Shown here one piece after another: positions 34,034-43,251 of a DNA stretch of 64,000 nucleotides. A model generated the notes under the pieces. The model had not been told where the DNA came from. It searched no databases and was given only the letters and a program-made list of their open reading frames with translations. Position 1 is the stretch's first letter. Each line of letters starts with the position of its first letter. Made by a program: the position numbers and the translations under genes. The stretch comes from Streptomyces antibioticus (GTDB taxonomy: Bacteria > Actinomycetota > Actinomycetes > Streptomycetales > Streptomycetaceae), in contig NZ_KQ948427.1 of the NCBI RefSeq assembly GCF_001514065.1, positions 484,474-548,473 of the forward strand. Reading direction: 5' to 3'.

Positions 34034-34921
34034 GTGCGGGACGTCGCGATCATCGAGGCACCGTCCGTGCTGGGGCTGCGGCCGACCGGCGTCGAGGAGC
34101 TGCCCCGGGCGCTGCTCGACGCCGGTCTGGCCGACGGCCTCGGCGCGGCGCCGGCCGGCAGGGTGGAACCCGGTCCGTACGACCCGGAGCGGGACCCGGA
34201 GAGCGGGGTGCTGAATCCGGCCGGGATCGCCGATCACGCCGTACGGCTGGCGGACGCGGTGGGCGCGGTGCTGGACGACGGGCGGTTCCCGGTGGTGCTG
34301 GGCGGCGATTGCAGCATTCTGCTCGGCAATCTGCTCGCGCTGCGTCGCCGAGGGCGGCACGGCCTGCTGTTCCTCGACGGCCACACCGACTTCTACCAGC
34401 CCGAGGCGGACCCGGTCGGCGAGGTCGCCTCGATGGAGCTGGCCCTGGCCACCGGGCGCGGGCCCGCGGTCCTCGCCGATCTGGAGGGGCTGGGGCCGCT
34501 GGTGCGGGACGAGGACGTCGTCGCGCTGGGCTTCCGGGACCAGGCGGAGATGGCGGTGTTCGGGGTGCAGCCGCTGCCCGAGGAACTGCACGCGTTTGAC
34601 CTCGACCGGGTGCGGGAGCTGGGGGCGGGTGAGGCGGCGCGGCGCGCGGTGGAGGCGTTGACCGGTGACGGCGGCGGCGCCGGGTACTGGGTGCATCTCG
34701 ACGTAGACGTGCTGGACGACGCGGTCATGCCCGCCGTGGACCACCGGCTGGACGGCGGGCTCAGCTGGGAGGAGCTGGAGACCGTCCTGCGCACGGCCCT
34801 GTCCGGCGCCGGCGCGGTCGGCCTCGACGTCACGATCTTCAACCCACGCCTCGATCCGGACGGGAGCATCGCGGCACGGCTGACCGAGTGCCTGCTGCGC
34901 GGCTTCGCCACCCAGGCCTGA
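34034..34921 (+). CDS. arginase/agmatinase-fold protein with one metal ligand changed
   Basis: A 295-residue ureohydrolase-fold protein. Metal-site segments are LGGDCSILLG (90-98), LDGHTDF (D115, H117, D119) and HLDVDVLDD. The His that normally stands in GGDHS is Cys93 here; the other five ligands are present. The substrate may be arginine, agmatine, guanidinobutyrate or formiminoglutamate; nothing nearby decides it. The GTG at 34034 follows GAGGGAG. It converges on the AtpF-like gene with 5 bp between stops. Confidence 0.85.
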   Translation: MRDVAIIEAPSVLGLRPTGVEELPRALLDAGLADGLGAAPAGRVEPGPYDPERDPESGVLNPAGIADHAVRLADAVGAVLDDGRFPVVLGGDCSILLGNLLALRRRGRHGLLFLDGHTDFYQPEADPVGEVASMELALATGRGPAVLADLEGLGPLVRDEDVVALGFRDQAEMAVFGVQPLPEELHAFDLDRVRELGAGEAARRAVEALTGDGGGAGYWVHLDVDVLDDAVMPAVDHRLDGGLSWEELETVLRTALSGAGAVGLDVTIFNPRLDPDGSIAARLTECLLRGFATQA

Positions 34922-34926
34922 CCTGC

Positions 34927-35415
34927 TCACACGGCGTCCGCCGCGCGCGTCGGCGCCTCCGGACCCACCGGCTCCCCCAGCACCCGGCTCGCCAGTTCCA
35001 CCGCCAACTCCGGGAGGTGGTCCTGGAGTTCGGCTCGCGCGGCGGCCAGGTCGGAGTCGATGCGGGCGGCCGCCCGGGCGAGGAGCTCGTCGCGTTCGCG
35101 TACACCCTCGGCGCGGGCCTCGGCGATGAGCGCGGCGCCCTCCGCCTCGGCCCGCTGACGGGTCCGGGCCGCCTCATGGCGGGCGTCGGCGAGCTCGGCC
35201 TCGATCTCGGCACGCTTCTCCTCGGCGAGCGCGCGCAGTTGCTCGGCCTTCGCCATGACGCCGTCCGTGGCCTGCTCGCGCGCCTCCAAAACCCGGTTGA
35301 TCCGGCGCAGCAGCGGGACCAGACAGAGGAAGCAGACGGCGAACAGCACCACCCCGACCGCCAGGTCCTGGACCTGGGGGTTCAGCGGGCCGATCTCCAC
35401 CGGGATGAGGTCCAT
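34927..35415 (-). CDS. orphan F-type ATPase subunit b-like protein
   Basis: A 162-residue protein with one N-terminal membrane segment (LAVGVVLFAVCFLCLVPLL) followed by about 110 residues of charged, heptad-like coiled coil rich in Ala, Glu and Arg. The pattern is that of AtpF, but no other ATP synthase gene is near. It may be a paralogue acting elsewhere, or only a membrane-anchored coiled coil. The ATG at 35415 follows GGAGG; a further ATG ten codons upstream is in frame. A macro-domain gene ends 19 bp before it. Confidence 0.75.
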   Translation of the reverse strand: MDLIPVEIGPLNPQVQDLAVGVVLFAVCFLCLVPLLRRINRVLEAREQATDGVMAKAEQLRALAEEKRAEIEAELADARHEAARTRQRAEAEGAALIAEARAEGVRERDELLARAAARIDSDLAAARAELQDHLPELAVELASRVLGEPVGPEAPTRAADAV

Positions 35416-35434
35416 GCCGCCTCCTGCCGTGCCG

Positions 35435-35914
35435 TCAGTCGCCATGGTCGTAGACCGTGACGGCGATCCCCCGGCGTACGAGCCGCTCGATGATCAGCGG
35501 TTCGACGCGGGACCACTTGCCCCCGGCCAACCCGCACCCTATCCGGGGCAGGTGGACCGAGGCCCCGAGTTCCACGGCCTTGTCGGCGAGCCGTCCGAGG
35601 GCCGCGTCGATCGCCTCGTACCGGACGGGGACGCCCTTGCTGCCCGTACGGGTGCCGCGCTGACCGACCAGATTGGCCACCCAGACGTAGGGCTCGACCT
35701 GGACGAACTGGGCCGCGCCCAGCCCGAAGTCGTTGCCGGACCGGCCGCGGTGCCAGGCGCGGTACGCCGCCTCCGGCTCCGGCCAGCGGCGCGACAGCGC
35801 CAGCACGAAGCCCTTTCCCCATCCCCCGATGTCGTTGCAGACATGGGCGATCACCTTGACGCCCTTCACCGACGGAACGGTGGCGTCACCCCGGACATAC
35901 GTGATCCCCGACAT
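35435..35914 (-). CDS. macro-domain protein (TARG1/ADP-ribose-binding type)
   Basis: A 159-residue single-domain protein. MSGITYVRGDATVPS and VIAHVCNDIGGWGKGFVLAL are the ADP-ribose-binding strands and loop, and HLPRIGCGLAGGKWSRVEPLI is the second binding loop. The overall form is closest to TARG1/OARD1 and DarG-type macro domains. From memory, TARG1 has Asp where this protein has Ala (GCGLA), and its catalytic Lys region reads NLVGQRG here. It may bind or hydrolyse O-acetyl-ADP-ribose or ADP-ribosylated targets. It is possibly cotranscribed with the AtpF-like gene. Confidence 0.88.
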   Translation of the reverse strand: MSGITYVRGDATVPSVKGVKVIAHVCNDIGGWGKGFVLALSRRWPEPEAAYRAWHRGRSGNDFGLGAAQFVQVEPYVWVANLVGQRGTRTGSKGVPVRYEAIDAALGRLADKAVELGASVHLPRIGCGLAGGKWSRVEPLIIERLVRRGIAVTVYDHGD

Positions 35915-35954
35915 GACGCCACGGTAGAGGCCGCCACTGACAGCGGCGCCTGAA

Positions 35955-37412
35955 TTACTCGGTGAGCCCGGTCAGTTCCCGCTCCGTCGTCCGCGCCACC
36001 CGGCGCCGGACCGCGTACCAGCCGCCTACCAGCATCGCCGCGATCACCGGGATCAGCAGCAGGGTCTTGCGGCCGACCTCGGGGTCGTTCGCCATCATGC
36101 CGAGGCAGGCCAGCAGGAAGACGATCGTGGCGATCTCCGTGACCGGGCTGAACGGCAGCCGGAAGGACGGGCGGGTGACCAGGCCGGCCCGAGCACGGCG
36201 GACGAAGACCAGATGGCAGACCATGATGATCACCCAGGTGCTGATGATGCCGAGGGAGGCGACGTTCAGCACGATCTCGAAGGCCTGGCTCGGCATGAGG
36301 TAGTTGAGGCCGACGCCGAGCACGCACACCGCGCAGGTGAGCAGGATGCCGCCGTAGGGGACCTGGCTGCGGTTCATGCGGGCGGTGAACCTCGGGGCCG
36401 AGCCCGCCGTCGCCATCGAGCGCAGGATGCGGCCCGTGGAGTAGAGGCCGGAGTTGAGGGACGACATCGCGGCGGTGAGGACCACCAGGTTCATCACGTC
36501 GCCCGCGCCCTCGACACCGATCTTCGACAGCACCGTGACGAAGGGGCTCTCGTCGGCCGAGTAGACCGAGCCGGGGAGCAGGAGGGCGAGCAGGACGACC
36601 GAGCCGACGTAGAACAGGCCCACCCGCCACATGATCGAGTTCACCGCGCGCGGGACGACCTTCTCCGGCTCGGCGGTCTCCCCCGCGGCGACGCCGACCA
36701 GCTCCAGGGCGGCGTACGCGAAGATCACGCCCTGCATGACGAGGACGACCGGCATCAGGCCGTGCGGGAAGACGCCGCCGTTGTCGGTGATCACGTGCAT
36801 GCCGGGGGTCGTACCGCCCACCTCGTGCTGGGTGGCCAGCAGGAAGATGCCGACGAGCATGAAGCCGACCAGGGTGGCGACCTTGATGATCGCGAACCAG
36901 AACTCCATCTCGCCGAAGATCTTCACCGAGATCAGGTTCACGGCGAGGACCACCGCGAGGGCGATCAGGGCCAGCGTCCACTGCGGGATGTCGGTGAACA
37001 GGCTCCAGTAGTGCGTGTAGAGCGCGATCGCGGTGATGTCGGCGATGCCGGTCGTCGACCAGTTCAGGAAGTACATCCAGCCGGCGACGTACGCGCCCTT
37101 CTCGCCGAGGAACTCGCGCGCGTACGACACGAAGGAACCGGAGGACGGGCGGTAGAGGACGAGTTCACCGAGCGCCCGGACGACGAAGAAGGCGAAGATC
37201 CCGCAGACCAGGTAGGCGATCGCGAGCGCCGGGCCGGCGTTGTGGAGGCGTCCTCCGGCGCCGAGGAAGAGGCCGGTGCCGATCGCGCCGCCGATGGCGA
37301 TCATGTTGACGTGGCGCGCCTTGAGGTCCTTGCTGTAGCCGGCGTCACCCGCGTCCGCGGGCGTCCGGGCCACCTCGGTGGCTGTTGCCGTGTCCACGGC
37401 GTCCTTGCTCAC
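35955..37412 (-). CDS. APC-family amino-acid permease (AnsP/GABA-permease type)
   Basis: A 485-residue protein with twelve hydrophobic segments. It opens with [24 protein letters not shown], the consensus of amino-acid permeases, and contains [22 protein letters not shown] and [21 protein letters not shown]. Sequence style is nearest L-asparagine or GABA permeases; the substrate cannot be fixed. The GTG ([10 protein letters not shown]) has a poor ribosome site. The upstream region carries the three tandem repeats described below, transcribed away from them. Confidence 0.9.
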   Translation of the reverse strand: MSKDAVDTATATEVARTPADAGDAGYSKDLKARHVNMIAIGGAIGTGLFLGAGGRLHNAGPALAIAYLVCGIFAFFVVRALGELVLYRPSSGSFVSYAREFLGEKGAYVAGWMYFLNWSTTGIADITAIALYTHYWSLFTDIPQWTLALIALAVVLAVNLISVKIFGEMEFWFAIIKVATLVGFMLVGIFLLATQHEVGGTTPGMHVITDNGGVFPHGLMPVVLVMQGVIFAYAALELVGVAAGETAEPEKVVPRAVNSIMWRVGLFYVGSVVLLALLLPGSVYSADESPFVTVLSKIGVEGAGDVMNLVVLTAAMSSLNSGLYSTGRILRSMATAGSAPRFTARMNRSQVPYGGILLTCAVCVLGVGLNYLMPSQAFEIVLNVASLGIISTWVIIMVCHLVFVRRARAGLVTRPSFRLPFSPVTEIATIVFLLACLGMMANDPEVGRKTLLLIPVIAAMLVGGWYAVRRRVARTTERELTGLTE

Positions 37413-37576
37413 AGGGGGTACCACTCTCTGGTGCGGGGGCGCCCGGGCGGGTCGCGCTCGGGTGTCCTGACGTACGTATGGCCTGTGCGCTCGGTGGCGG
37501 CACAGACCAAGGGGCCACCTTCCCCGAACCCCGGGGGTCACGCGGTGGCGGACCTCACACAGCGGGGCATGTCACA

Positions 37577-37645
37577 TGATCGGGAAGGGTGCGCGCGAGT
37601 GATCGGGAAGGGGGCGCACGTGTGATCGGGAAGGGTGCGTGCGAG
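37577..37645 (+). repeat. three perfect-period 23-bp tandem repeats upstream of the MerR gene
   Basis: Copies start at 37577, 37600 and 37623. The consensus begins TGATCGGGAAGGGTGCG. Copies 1 and 3 differ at one base; copy 2 is more diverged in its second half. The array ends 37 bp before the MerR-type ATG, so it overlaps or adjoins that gene's promoter. It may be a regulator-binding array or a minisatellite. Confidence 0.9.
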
Positions 37646-37682
37646 GTTTCACAGCACTGGTGAGACAGCGATACTGCTGCAC

Positions 37683-38381
37683 ATGACGACCGACACCGGG
37701 AAGCCGACCCTCACCGTCGATGAGCTGGCGGCGCGTGCGGGCGTCACGGTCCGCACCGTGCGCTTCTACAGCACCAAGGGTCTGCTGCCGCCGCCGGTGA
37801 TCGGCCCGCGCCGCGTGGGCCACTACGGCAGGGAGCACCTGGCCCGGCTGGAGCTCATCGAGGAGCTTCAGCACCAGGGGATGACGCTGGCCGCGATCGA
37901 GCGGTATCTGCGGCAGCTGCCGCCCGACCTGAGCCCGCACGACCTCGCGATCCACCGCGCGGTCGTCGCCTCCTGGGCGCCCGACACCGTGGAGACGGCC
38001 GACCGGCGGGAGCTGGAGGAGCGGGCCGGCCGGCGGCTGACCGAGGAGGACATCGAGCGGCTCGCGGCGATGGGCGTCGTACAGCCCGACGGCGACGGCT
38101 TCCGCTTCGACTCGGGGCTGCTGCGGCTCGGCGTCCGTCTGCTCGACGTACCGCTGTCCCAGGAGTCGATCCTCGCCGCGCGGAACGTGCTCGTGGAGCA
38201 CGCACGCGTGGCGGCGCACGAACTGGCGGAGCTGTTCCGCGGCGAGGTGTCGGAGCGGGACACCGAGGACGTGCGGTCGCTGTCGGCCCATATGCACCCG
38301 ATCGTGGTGCAGGCGCTGCTGACGACGTTCCAGCGGTCGCTCAAGGAGGAGCTGAGCGGGTGGGGCGGCACGTCACAGTGA
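37683..38381 (+). CDS. MerR-family transcriptional regulator
   Basis: A 232-residue protein. Residues 10-80 are a MerR winged HTH (LTVDELAARAGVTVRTVRFY, IGPRRVGHYGREHLARLELI). The remaining 150 residues form a helical sensing domain with no Cys cluster, so a metal sensor is unlikely. It lies between the permease operon and the acyl-CoA operon, convergent with the latter. From position it could control fatty-acid or permease genes, but that is only a guess. The ATG follows ATACTGCTGCAC without a strong ribosome site. Confidence 0.9.
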   Translation: MTTDTGKPTLTVDELAARAGVTVRTVRFYSTKGLLPPPVIGPRRVGHYGREHLARLELIEELQHQGMTLAAIERYLRQLPPDLSPHDLAIHRAVVASWAPDTVETADRRELEERAGRRLTEEDIERLAAMGVVQPDGDGFRFDSGLLRLGVRLLDVPLSQESILAARNVLVEHARVAAHELAELFRGEVSERDTEDVRSLSAHMHPIVVQALLTTFQRSLKEELSGWGGTSQ

Positions 38382-38480
38382 CCCGTCGTGGTGCTCATCG
38401 GTGGGGACGGGGCCGGGTCGCGGGTCAGCGTCGGCACCGTCCCCCCGAGGGGCCGGCGGGTCGTGTCGCTCAGCGGTACG

Positions 38481-40661
38481 TCACCGTGCGTCCGTGAACG
38501 TCTCCCCCTTCTCGGCCTTCTCCACCAGCAGCGCCGACGGCGTGAACCGGTCCCCGTACCGCTCGGCCAGCTCGCGCGCGCGGGCCACGAAGCCGGGGAG
38601 GCCGCCCTCGTAGCCGTTGATGTACTGGAGCACGCCGCCGGTCCAGCCGGGGAAGCCGATACCGAAGATGGAGCCGATGTTGGCGTCGGCGACCGACGTG
38701 AGGACGCCTTCCTCCAGGAGCTTCACGGTGTCGAGGGCCTCGGAGAAGAGCATGCGTTCCTGCATGTCCCGGAAGGGGATCTCGGCGCCCTCGCGGGTGA
38801 AGTGCTCGCGCAGGCCCGGCCACAGGCCGACGCGCTTGCCGCTGTCGTCGTAGTCGTAGAAGCCGGCGCCGCCGCTGCGGCCCGTACGCCCGAACTCGTC
38901 GACCATGCGGTCGATGACGGCTTCCGCGGGGTGCGTCGGCCAGGTGCCGCCCGCCTCCTCGACGGCCCGCTTGGACTCGTTGCGGATCTTGCGCGGGAGG
39001 GTGAGCGTCAGCTCGTCCATCAAGGCGAGGACCTTGGCGGGGTAGCCCGCCTGGGCCGCCGCCTGTTCGACCGACGCGGGCTCGATGCCCTCGCCGACCA
39101 TCGCGACACCCTCGTTGATGAAGTGGCCGATCACGCGCGAGGTGAAGAAGCCGCGCGAGTCGTTGACGACGATCGGCGTCTTGTTGATCTGCCGGACCAG
39201 GTCGAAGGCGCGGGCCAGCGCCTCCTCCCCCGTCCGCTCGCCCCTGATGATCTCGACGAGCGGCATCTTGTCGACCGGCGAGAAGAAGTGCAGCCCGATG
39301 AAGTCGGTCTGGCGCTCCACGCCCTCGGCCAGGGCGGTGATCGGGAGGGTGGAGGTGTTGGAGCACAGCAGGGCGTCCGGGGCGACGATCTGCTGGATCT
39401 CCTGGAAGACCTTGTGCTTGAGCTCGGGGTTCTCGAAGACCGCCTCGATCACCGCGTCGCAGCCCGCCACGTCCTGCGGGTCGGCCGTGGGCGTGATGCG
39501 GGCCAGCAGCGCGTCGGCCTTCTCCTGGGTCGTACGGCCCCTGCCGACCGCCTTCGCGCAGAGCTTCTCGGAGTAGGCCTTGCCCTTGGCAGCCGCCTCC
39601 GCCGACACGTCCTTCAGGACGACGTCGATGCCCGCGCGGGCGCACGAGTACGCGATGCCCGCACCCATCATCCCGGCCCCCAGGACGGCGACCTTGGTCA
39701 CCTTGCGCGGCTCGATGCCCTTGGGGCGATTCGCGCCGGAGTTGACGGCCTGGAGGTCGAAGAAGAACGCCTGGATCATGTTCTTCGAGGTCTGGCCTGC
39801 GGCCAGTTCGACGAAGTAGCGGGCCTCGATGACCTGCGCGGTCTCGAAGTCGACCTGGGCGCCCTCCACCGCCGCGGCGAGGATGTTGCGCGGGGCCGGG
39901 TAGGGCGCGCCGCCGGTCTGCTTGCGCAGGCTGGCCGGGAAGGCGGGCAGGTTGGCCGCGAACTTGGGGTGGGCGGGGGTGCCGCCGGGGATGCGGTAGC
40001 CGGGCTTGTCCCAGGGCTGCTGCGAGGCGGGGTTGGCCTCGATGAAGGCGCGCGCCTTGGCGAGCATCTCCTCCTGGGTGGCGGCCACTTCGTGGACCAG
40101 GCCGTTGTCCAGGGCGCGCTGCGGGCTGTACTGGGTGCCCTGGAGCAGCACCTTCAGCAGGGCGTCGGTGATGCCGAGGAGGCGGACCGTGCGGGCCACA
40201 CCGCCGCCGCCGGGCAGCAGGCCGAGGGTGACTTCGGGGCAGCCGATCTTGGAGCCCGGCGCGTCGAGCGCGACGCGGTGGTGGCAGGCCAGCGCGATCT
40301 CGAAGCCGCCGCCGAGGGCCGCGCCGTTCATCGCCGCGACGACCGGCTTGCCGAGGGTCTCGATGCGGCGCAGGTTGCGCTTGATGGCGAGGCCGCCGTC
40401 GAAGAGGTCCTGTGCGGTCTCCGGGGTGACCCGGATGAGGTCGCGCAGGTCGCCGCCGGCGAAGAAGGTCTTCTTGGCGGAGGTGATGATGATGCCGCGG
40501 ATGGAGTCCTTCTCGGCCTCCAGACGGTCGGTGACGTGCGCGAGGGAGTCGCGGAACGCCTGGTTCATGGTGTTCGCGGACTGGTCGGGGTCGTCCAGGA
40601 CGAGCGTGACGACGCCGTCGCGGTCCTGCTCCCAGCGGATGGTCGTGGACTGAGTGCTCAT
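38481..40661 (-). CDS. fadB: FadB-type enoyl-CoA hydratase / 3-hydroxyacyl-CoA dehydrogenase
   Basis: A 726-residue multifunctional beta-oxidation enzyme. The N-terminal crotonase domain has AGGDLRDLIR and the helix GAALGGGFEIALACHHRV, with both catalytic Glu present (GGGFE and CPEVTLGLLPGGGG). The dehydrogenase domain begins VTKVAVLGAGMMGAGIAYSCARAG, with the His in IGLHFFSPVDKMPLVEII. Two C-terminal helical domains complete it. It is the last gene of the acyl-CoA operon. The ATG is preceded by GGAGCACCTCCAC. The frame stays open upstream into the neighbouring genes by chance. Confidence 0.95.
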   Translation of the reverse strand: MSTQSTTIRWEQDRDGVVTLVLDDPDQSANTMNQAFRDSLAHVTDRLEAEKDSIRGIIITSAKKTFFAGGDLRDLIRVTPETAQDLFDGGLAIKRNLRRIETLGKPVVAAMNGAALGGGFEIALACHHRVALDAPGSKIGCPEVTLGLLPGGGGVARTVRLLGITDALLKVLLQGTQYSPQRALDNGLVHEVAATQEEMLAKARAFIEANPASQQPWDKPGYRIPGGTPAHPKFAANLPAFPASLRKQTGGAPYPAPRNILAAAVEGAQVDFETAQVIEARYFVELAAGQTSKNMIQAFFFDLQAVNSGANRPKGIEPRKVTKVAVLGAGMMGAGIAYSCARAGIDVVLKDVSAEAAAKGKAYSEKLCAKAVGRGRTTQEKADALLARITPTADPQDVAGCDAVIEAVFENPELKHKVFQEIQQIVAPDALLCSNTSTLPITALAEGVERQTDFIGLHFFSPVDKMPLVEIIRGERTGEEALARAFDLVRQINKTPIVVNDSRGFFTSRVIGHFINEGVAMVGEGIEPASVEQAAAQAGYPAKVLALMDELTLTLPRKIRNESKRAVEEAGGTWPTHPAEAVIDRMVDEFGRTGRSGGAGFYDYDDSGKRVGLWPGLREHFTREGAEIPFRDMQERMLFSEALDTVKLLEEGVLTSVADANIGSIFGIGFPGWTGGVLQYINGYEGGLPGFVARARELAERYGDRFTPSALLVEKAEKGETFTDAR

Positions 40662-40705
40662 GTGGAGGTGCTCCGTGTGATCCGTCGTGTCCGTCGGGAG
40701 GGGGG

Positions 40706-41920
40706 TCAGATGCGCTCGACGATGGTGGCGATGCCCATGCCGCCGCCCACGCACAGGGTGGCGAGGCCGTACCGCTTGTCCTGGCGCTCGAGCTCGTCGA
40801 TGAGCGAGCCGAGGATCATGGCGCCGGTGGCGCCGAGCGGGTGGCCCAGCGCGATGGCACCGCCGTTGACGTTGACCTTGTCCAGGGACAGGCCCATGTC
40901 CTTCACGAAGCGGAGCACGACGGCCGCGAAGGCCTCGTTGATCTCGACGAGGTCGATGTCGTCGATGGTCAGCCCCGCCTTGGCGAGGGCCTTGCGGGTC
41001 GCCGGGGCGGGGCCGGTGAGCATGATGGTCGGCTCGGAGCCGGAGACCGCCGCGGAGATGATCCTCGCCCGCGGGGTGAGGCCGTAGCGCTCGCCGACCT
41101 CCCTGGAGCCGATGGCGACCAGGGACGCGCCGTCGACGATGCCGGAGGAGTTGCCCGCGTGGTGGACGTGGTCGATCTTCTCCACCCAGTGGTACTTCTG
41201 GAGGGCCACCGCGTCGAAACCGCCCAGCTCGCCGATGTCCGCGAAGGACGGCTTCAGCTTGGCGAGGGAGTCTGCGGTGGTGCCGGGCCGCAGGTGCTCG
41301 TCGTGGTCCAGGACGGTCAGCCCCGCGCGGTCCTTGACCGGGACGACGGACCGGTCGAAGCGGCCCTCCTTCCATGCCGTCGCCGCGCGCTCCTGCGACA
41401 GCGCCGCGTACTCGTCGACGGCCCGGCGGGAGAAGCCCTCGATGGTGGCGATGAGGTCGGCGCCGATGCCCTGCGGCACGAAGTTCACGGCGAGGTTGGT
41501 CATCGGGTCGTTGAACCAGGCGCCGCCGTCGGAGGCCATCGGCACCCGGGACATGGACTCGACGCCGCCCGCGAGGACGAGGTCCTCCCAGCCGGAGCGG
41601 ACCTTGGCGGCGGCCAGGTTGACGGCCTCCAGGCCCGAGGCACAGAAGCGGTTCTCCTGCACGCCCGCGACCGTGTCCGGCAGTCCGGCGGCGATCGCGG
41701 CGATGCGCGCGATGTCGGAGCCCTGGTCGCCGACCGGGCCGACCACGCCGAGCACGATGTCGTCGATCGCGGCCGGATCCAGGCCCGGGAAGCGGGCACG
41801 GATCTCGTGGATGAGCCCGACGACCAGGTCGATGGGCTTGGTGCCGTGCAGGGCGCCGTTCGCCTTGCCGCGACCGCGCGGAGTGCGGATCGCGTCGTAC
41901 ACGTACGCTTCGGTGCTCAC
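40706..41920 (-). CDS. fadA: thiolase (acetyl-CoA C-acyltransferase, FadA type)
   Basis: A 404-residue thiolase. The acylated Cys is in [19 protein letters not shown]. The second site is [28 protein letters not shown] carries the catalytic His, and [14 protein letters not shown] the last Cys. It releases acetyl-CoA at the end of each beta-oxidation turn. With FadB it forms the usual trifunctional pair. The GTG start follows an AGGCCTCCC region. The gene order CaiB, acyl-CoA dehydrogenase, thiolase, FadB is a complete fatty-acid or branched-acid degradation set. Confidence 0.95.
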   Translation of the reverse strand: MSTEAYVYDAIRTPRGRGKANGALHGTKPIDLVVGLIHEIRARFPGLDPAAIDDIVLGVVGPVGDQGSDIARIAAIAAGLPDTVAGVQENRFCASGLEAVNLAAAKVRSGWEDLVLAGGVESMSRVPMASDGGAWFNDPMTNLAVNFVPQGIGADLIATIEGFSRRAVDEYAALSQERAATAWKEGRFDRSVVPVKDRAGLTVLDHDEHLRPGTTADSLAKLKPSFADIGELGGFDAVALQKYHWVEKIDHVHHAGNSSGIVDGASLVAIGSREVGERYGLTPRARIISAAVSGSEPTIMLTGPAPATRKALAKAGLTIDDIDLVEINEAFAAVVLRFVKDMGLSLDKVNVNGGAIALGHPLGATGAMILGSLIDELERQDKRYGLATLCVGGGMGIATIVERI

Positions 41921-41980
41921 AGGGAGGCCTTTCGAGGGTGGGTCGAGGGTGAGGGTCAGCCCAGCGGGTCAGCCAGTGGG

Positions 41981-43123
41981 TCAGCTCAGCAGGGAACGTC
42001 CGATGATCTCCTTCATGATCTCGGTCGTGCCGCCGTAGATGGTCTGGATGCGGCCGTCGGTGAAGGCCCGGGCGACCGGATATTCGCTCATGTAGCCGTA
42101 GCCGCCGTGCAGTTGCAGGCAGCGGTCGGCGACGCGCTTCTGCAGTTCGGTCGCCCACCACTTGGCCATGGAGGCGTGGACCGCGTCGAGCTCCCCGTTC
42201 GAGTGATCCTCGATGCAGCGGTCGAGAAACGTGCGGGTGACGGCGCATTCGGTGGCCATCTCGGCCACCTCGAACCGGATGTGCTGCTTGGTGGCGAGCG
42301 GCCGGCCGAAGGCTTCGCGTTCCTTGACGTACTCCGTGGTGATCTCCAGGAGGTGCTCGGCGGCGGCGATCGCGGAGACGGCGATGCTGAGGCGCTCCTG
42401 GGCGAGGTTGGTCATCAGGTGGAGGAACGCGCCGTTGAGCTCGCCGAGGAGGTTCTCCTTGGGCACACGCACGTCGTGGAAGAACAGCTCGGCCGTGTCC
42501 TGCGCCTTCTGGCCGATCTTGTCGAGGTTGCGGCCTCGCTCGAAGCCGGCCGTGCCGCGCTCGACGACCAGCAGCGACAGGCCGTGGGCGCCGCCCTCCG
42601 GGGTGGTCCTCGCGACGACGATCACCAGGTCGGCGAGGATGCCGTTGGAGATGAAGGTCTTGGAGCCGTTGAGCACCCAGTGGTCGCCGCGGTCCTCCGC
42701 GTGGGTGCGGATGCCCTGGAGGTCGGAGCCCGCGCCGGGTTCGGTCATGGCGATGGCGGTGATCAGCGAACCGTCGCAGAATCCGGGCAGCCAGCGGCGG
42801 CGCTGCTCCTCGGTGGCCAGGCCGGTCAGGTACGGGCCGATGATGTCGTTGTGCAGGCCCAGGGCGAGTCCGGGGGCGCCCGCGCGCGTGAACTCCTCGG
42901 CGAGCACGGCGGCGTAACGGAAGTCGGGGGTGCCGCCACCGCCGTACTCCTCGGGCACGGCGAGTCCGAGCAGGCCCTGCTTGCCCGCCGCGCGCCAGGC
43001 CTCGCGGGAGACGATGCCGTCCTTCTCCCACTGCGCGTAGTGCGGCAGCACCTCCCGGTCGAGGAAGGCGCGCACGGTGTCGCGGAACGCGTCGTGCTCG
43101 GGGGCGAAGATCTGCCGTTTCAT
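41981..43123 (-). CDS. acyl-CoA dehydrogenase
   Basis: A 380-residue FAD-dependent enzyme for the first step of beta-oxidation. ITAIAMTEPGAGSDLQGI and ERLSIAVSAIAAAEHLL are the family signatures. The C-terminal YGGTTEIMKEIIGRSLL contains the catalytic-base region, with Glu in the TTEI position. The ATG overlaps the stop of the 43-residue ORF as ATGA. The bases at its start (ATGAAACGG) resemble the repeats inside that ORF. Confidence 0.95.
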   Translation of the reverse strand: MKRQIFAPEHDAFRDTVRAFLDREVLPHYAQWEKDGIVSREAWRAAGKQGLLGLAVPEEYGGGGTPDFRYAAVLAEEFTRAGAPGLALGLHNDIIGPYLTGLATEEQRRRWLPGFCDGSLITAIAMTEPGAGSDLQGIRTHAEDRGDHWVLNGSKTFISNGILADLVIVVARTTPEGGAHGLSLLVVERGTAGFERGRNLDKIGQKAQDTAELFFHDVRVPKENLLGELNGAFLHLMTNLAQERLSIAVSAIAAAEHLLEITTEYVKEREAFGRPLATKQHIRFEVAEMATECAVTRTFLDRCIEDHSNGELDAVHASMAKWWATELQKRVADRCLQLHGGYGYMSEYPVARAFTDGRIQTIYGGTTEIMKEIIGRSLLS

Positions 43124-43251
43124 TCCGTGTCGGGGCCTTTCATGGATTCCTGGCCGTTCATGGGCTTCTGCACCTTCATCGGATGCCGGGACCCGATCGG
43201 TTCGCGGCCTTTCACCGGATGCCGAGACCGGATCAGTTCGTGGCCGTTCAC
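43120..43251 (-). CDS. 43-residue repeat-containing ORF bridging two operon genes
   Basis: A GTG-started ORF whose GTG overlaps the CaiB-gene stop (GTGA) and whose TGA overlaps the acyl-CoA dehydrogenase start (ATGA). It is built of degenerate 18-bp or 36-bp units, each beginning GTGAA or ATGAA. The peptide reads VNGHELIRSRHP, VKGREPIGSRHP, then MKVQKP, MNGQES and MKGPDTE. No domain is recognisable. Either it is a short translated bridge that keeps coupling, or a repeat expansion that happened to keep frame. Translation is inferred from the overlaps only. Confidence 0.45.
   Translation of the reverse strand: MNGHELIRSRHPVKGREPIGSRHPMKVQKPMNGQESMKGPDTE

Noticed and set aside
37577-37645. Possible CRISPR array
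   Set aside because: The repeats are directly adjacent with no spacers and no cas genes are near.
38481-43031. One continuous 1516-codon minus-strand frame across FadB, thiolase and acyl-CoA dehydrogenase
   Set aside because: Only the part from 40661 downward is coding in this frame; upstream it is the wrong frame of two well-recognised genes. Not a giant fusion.
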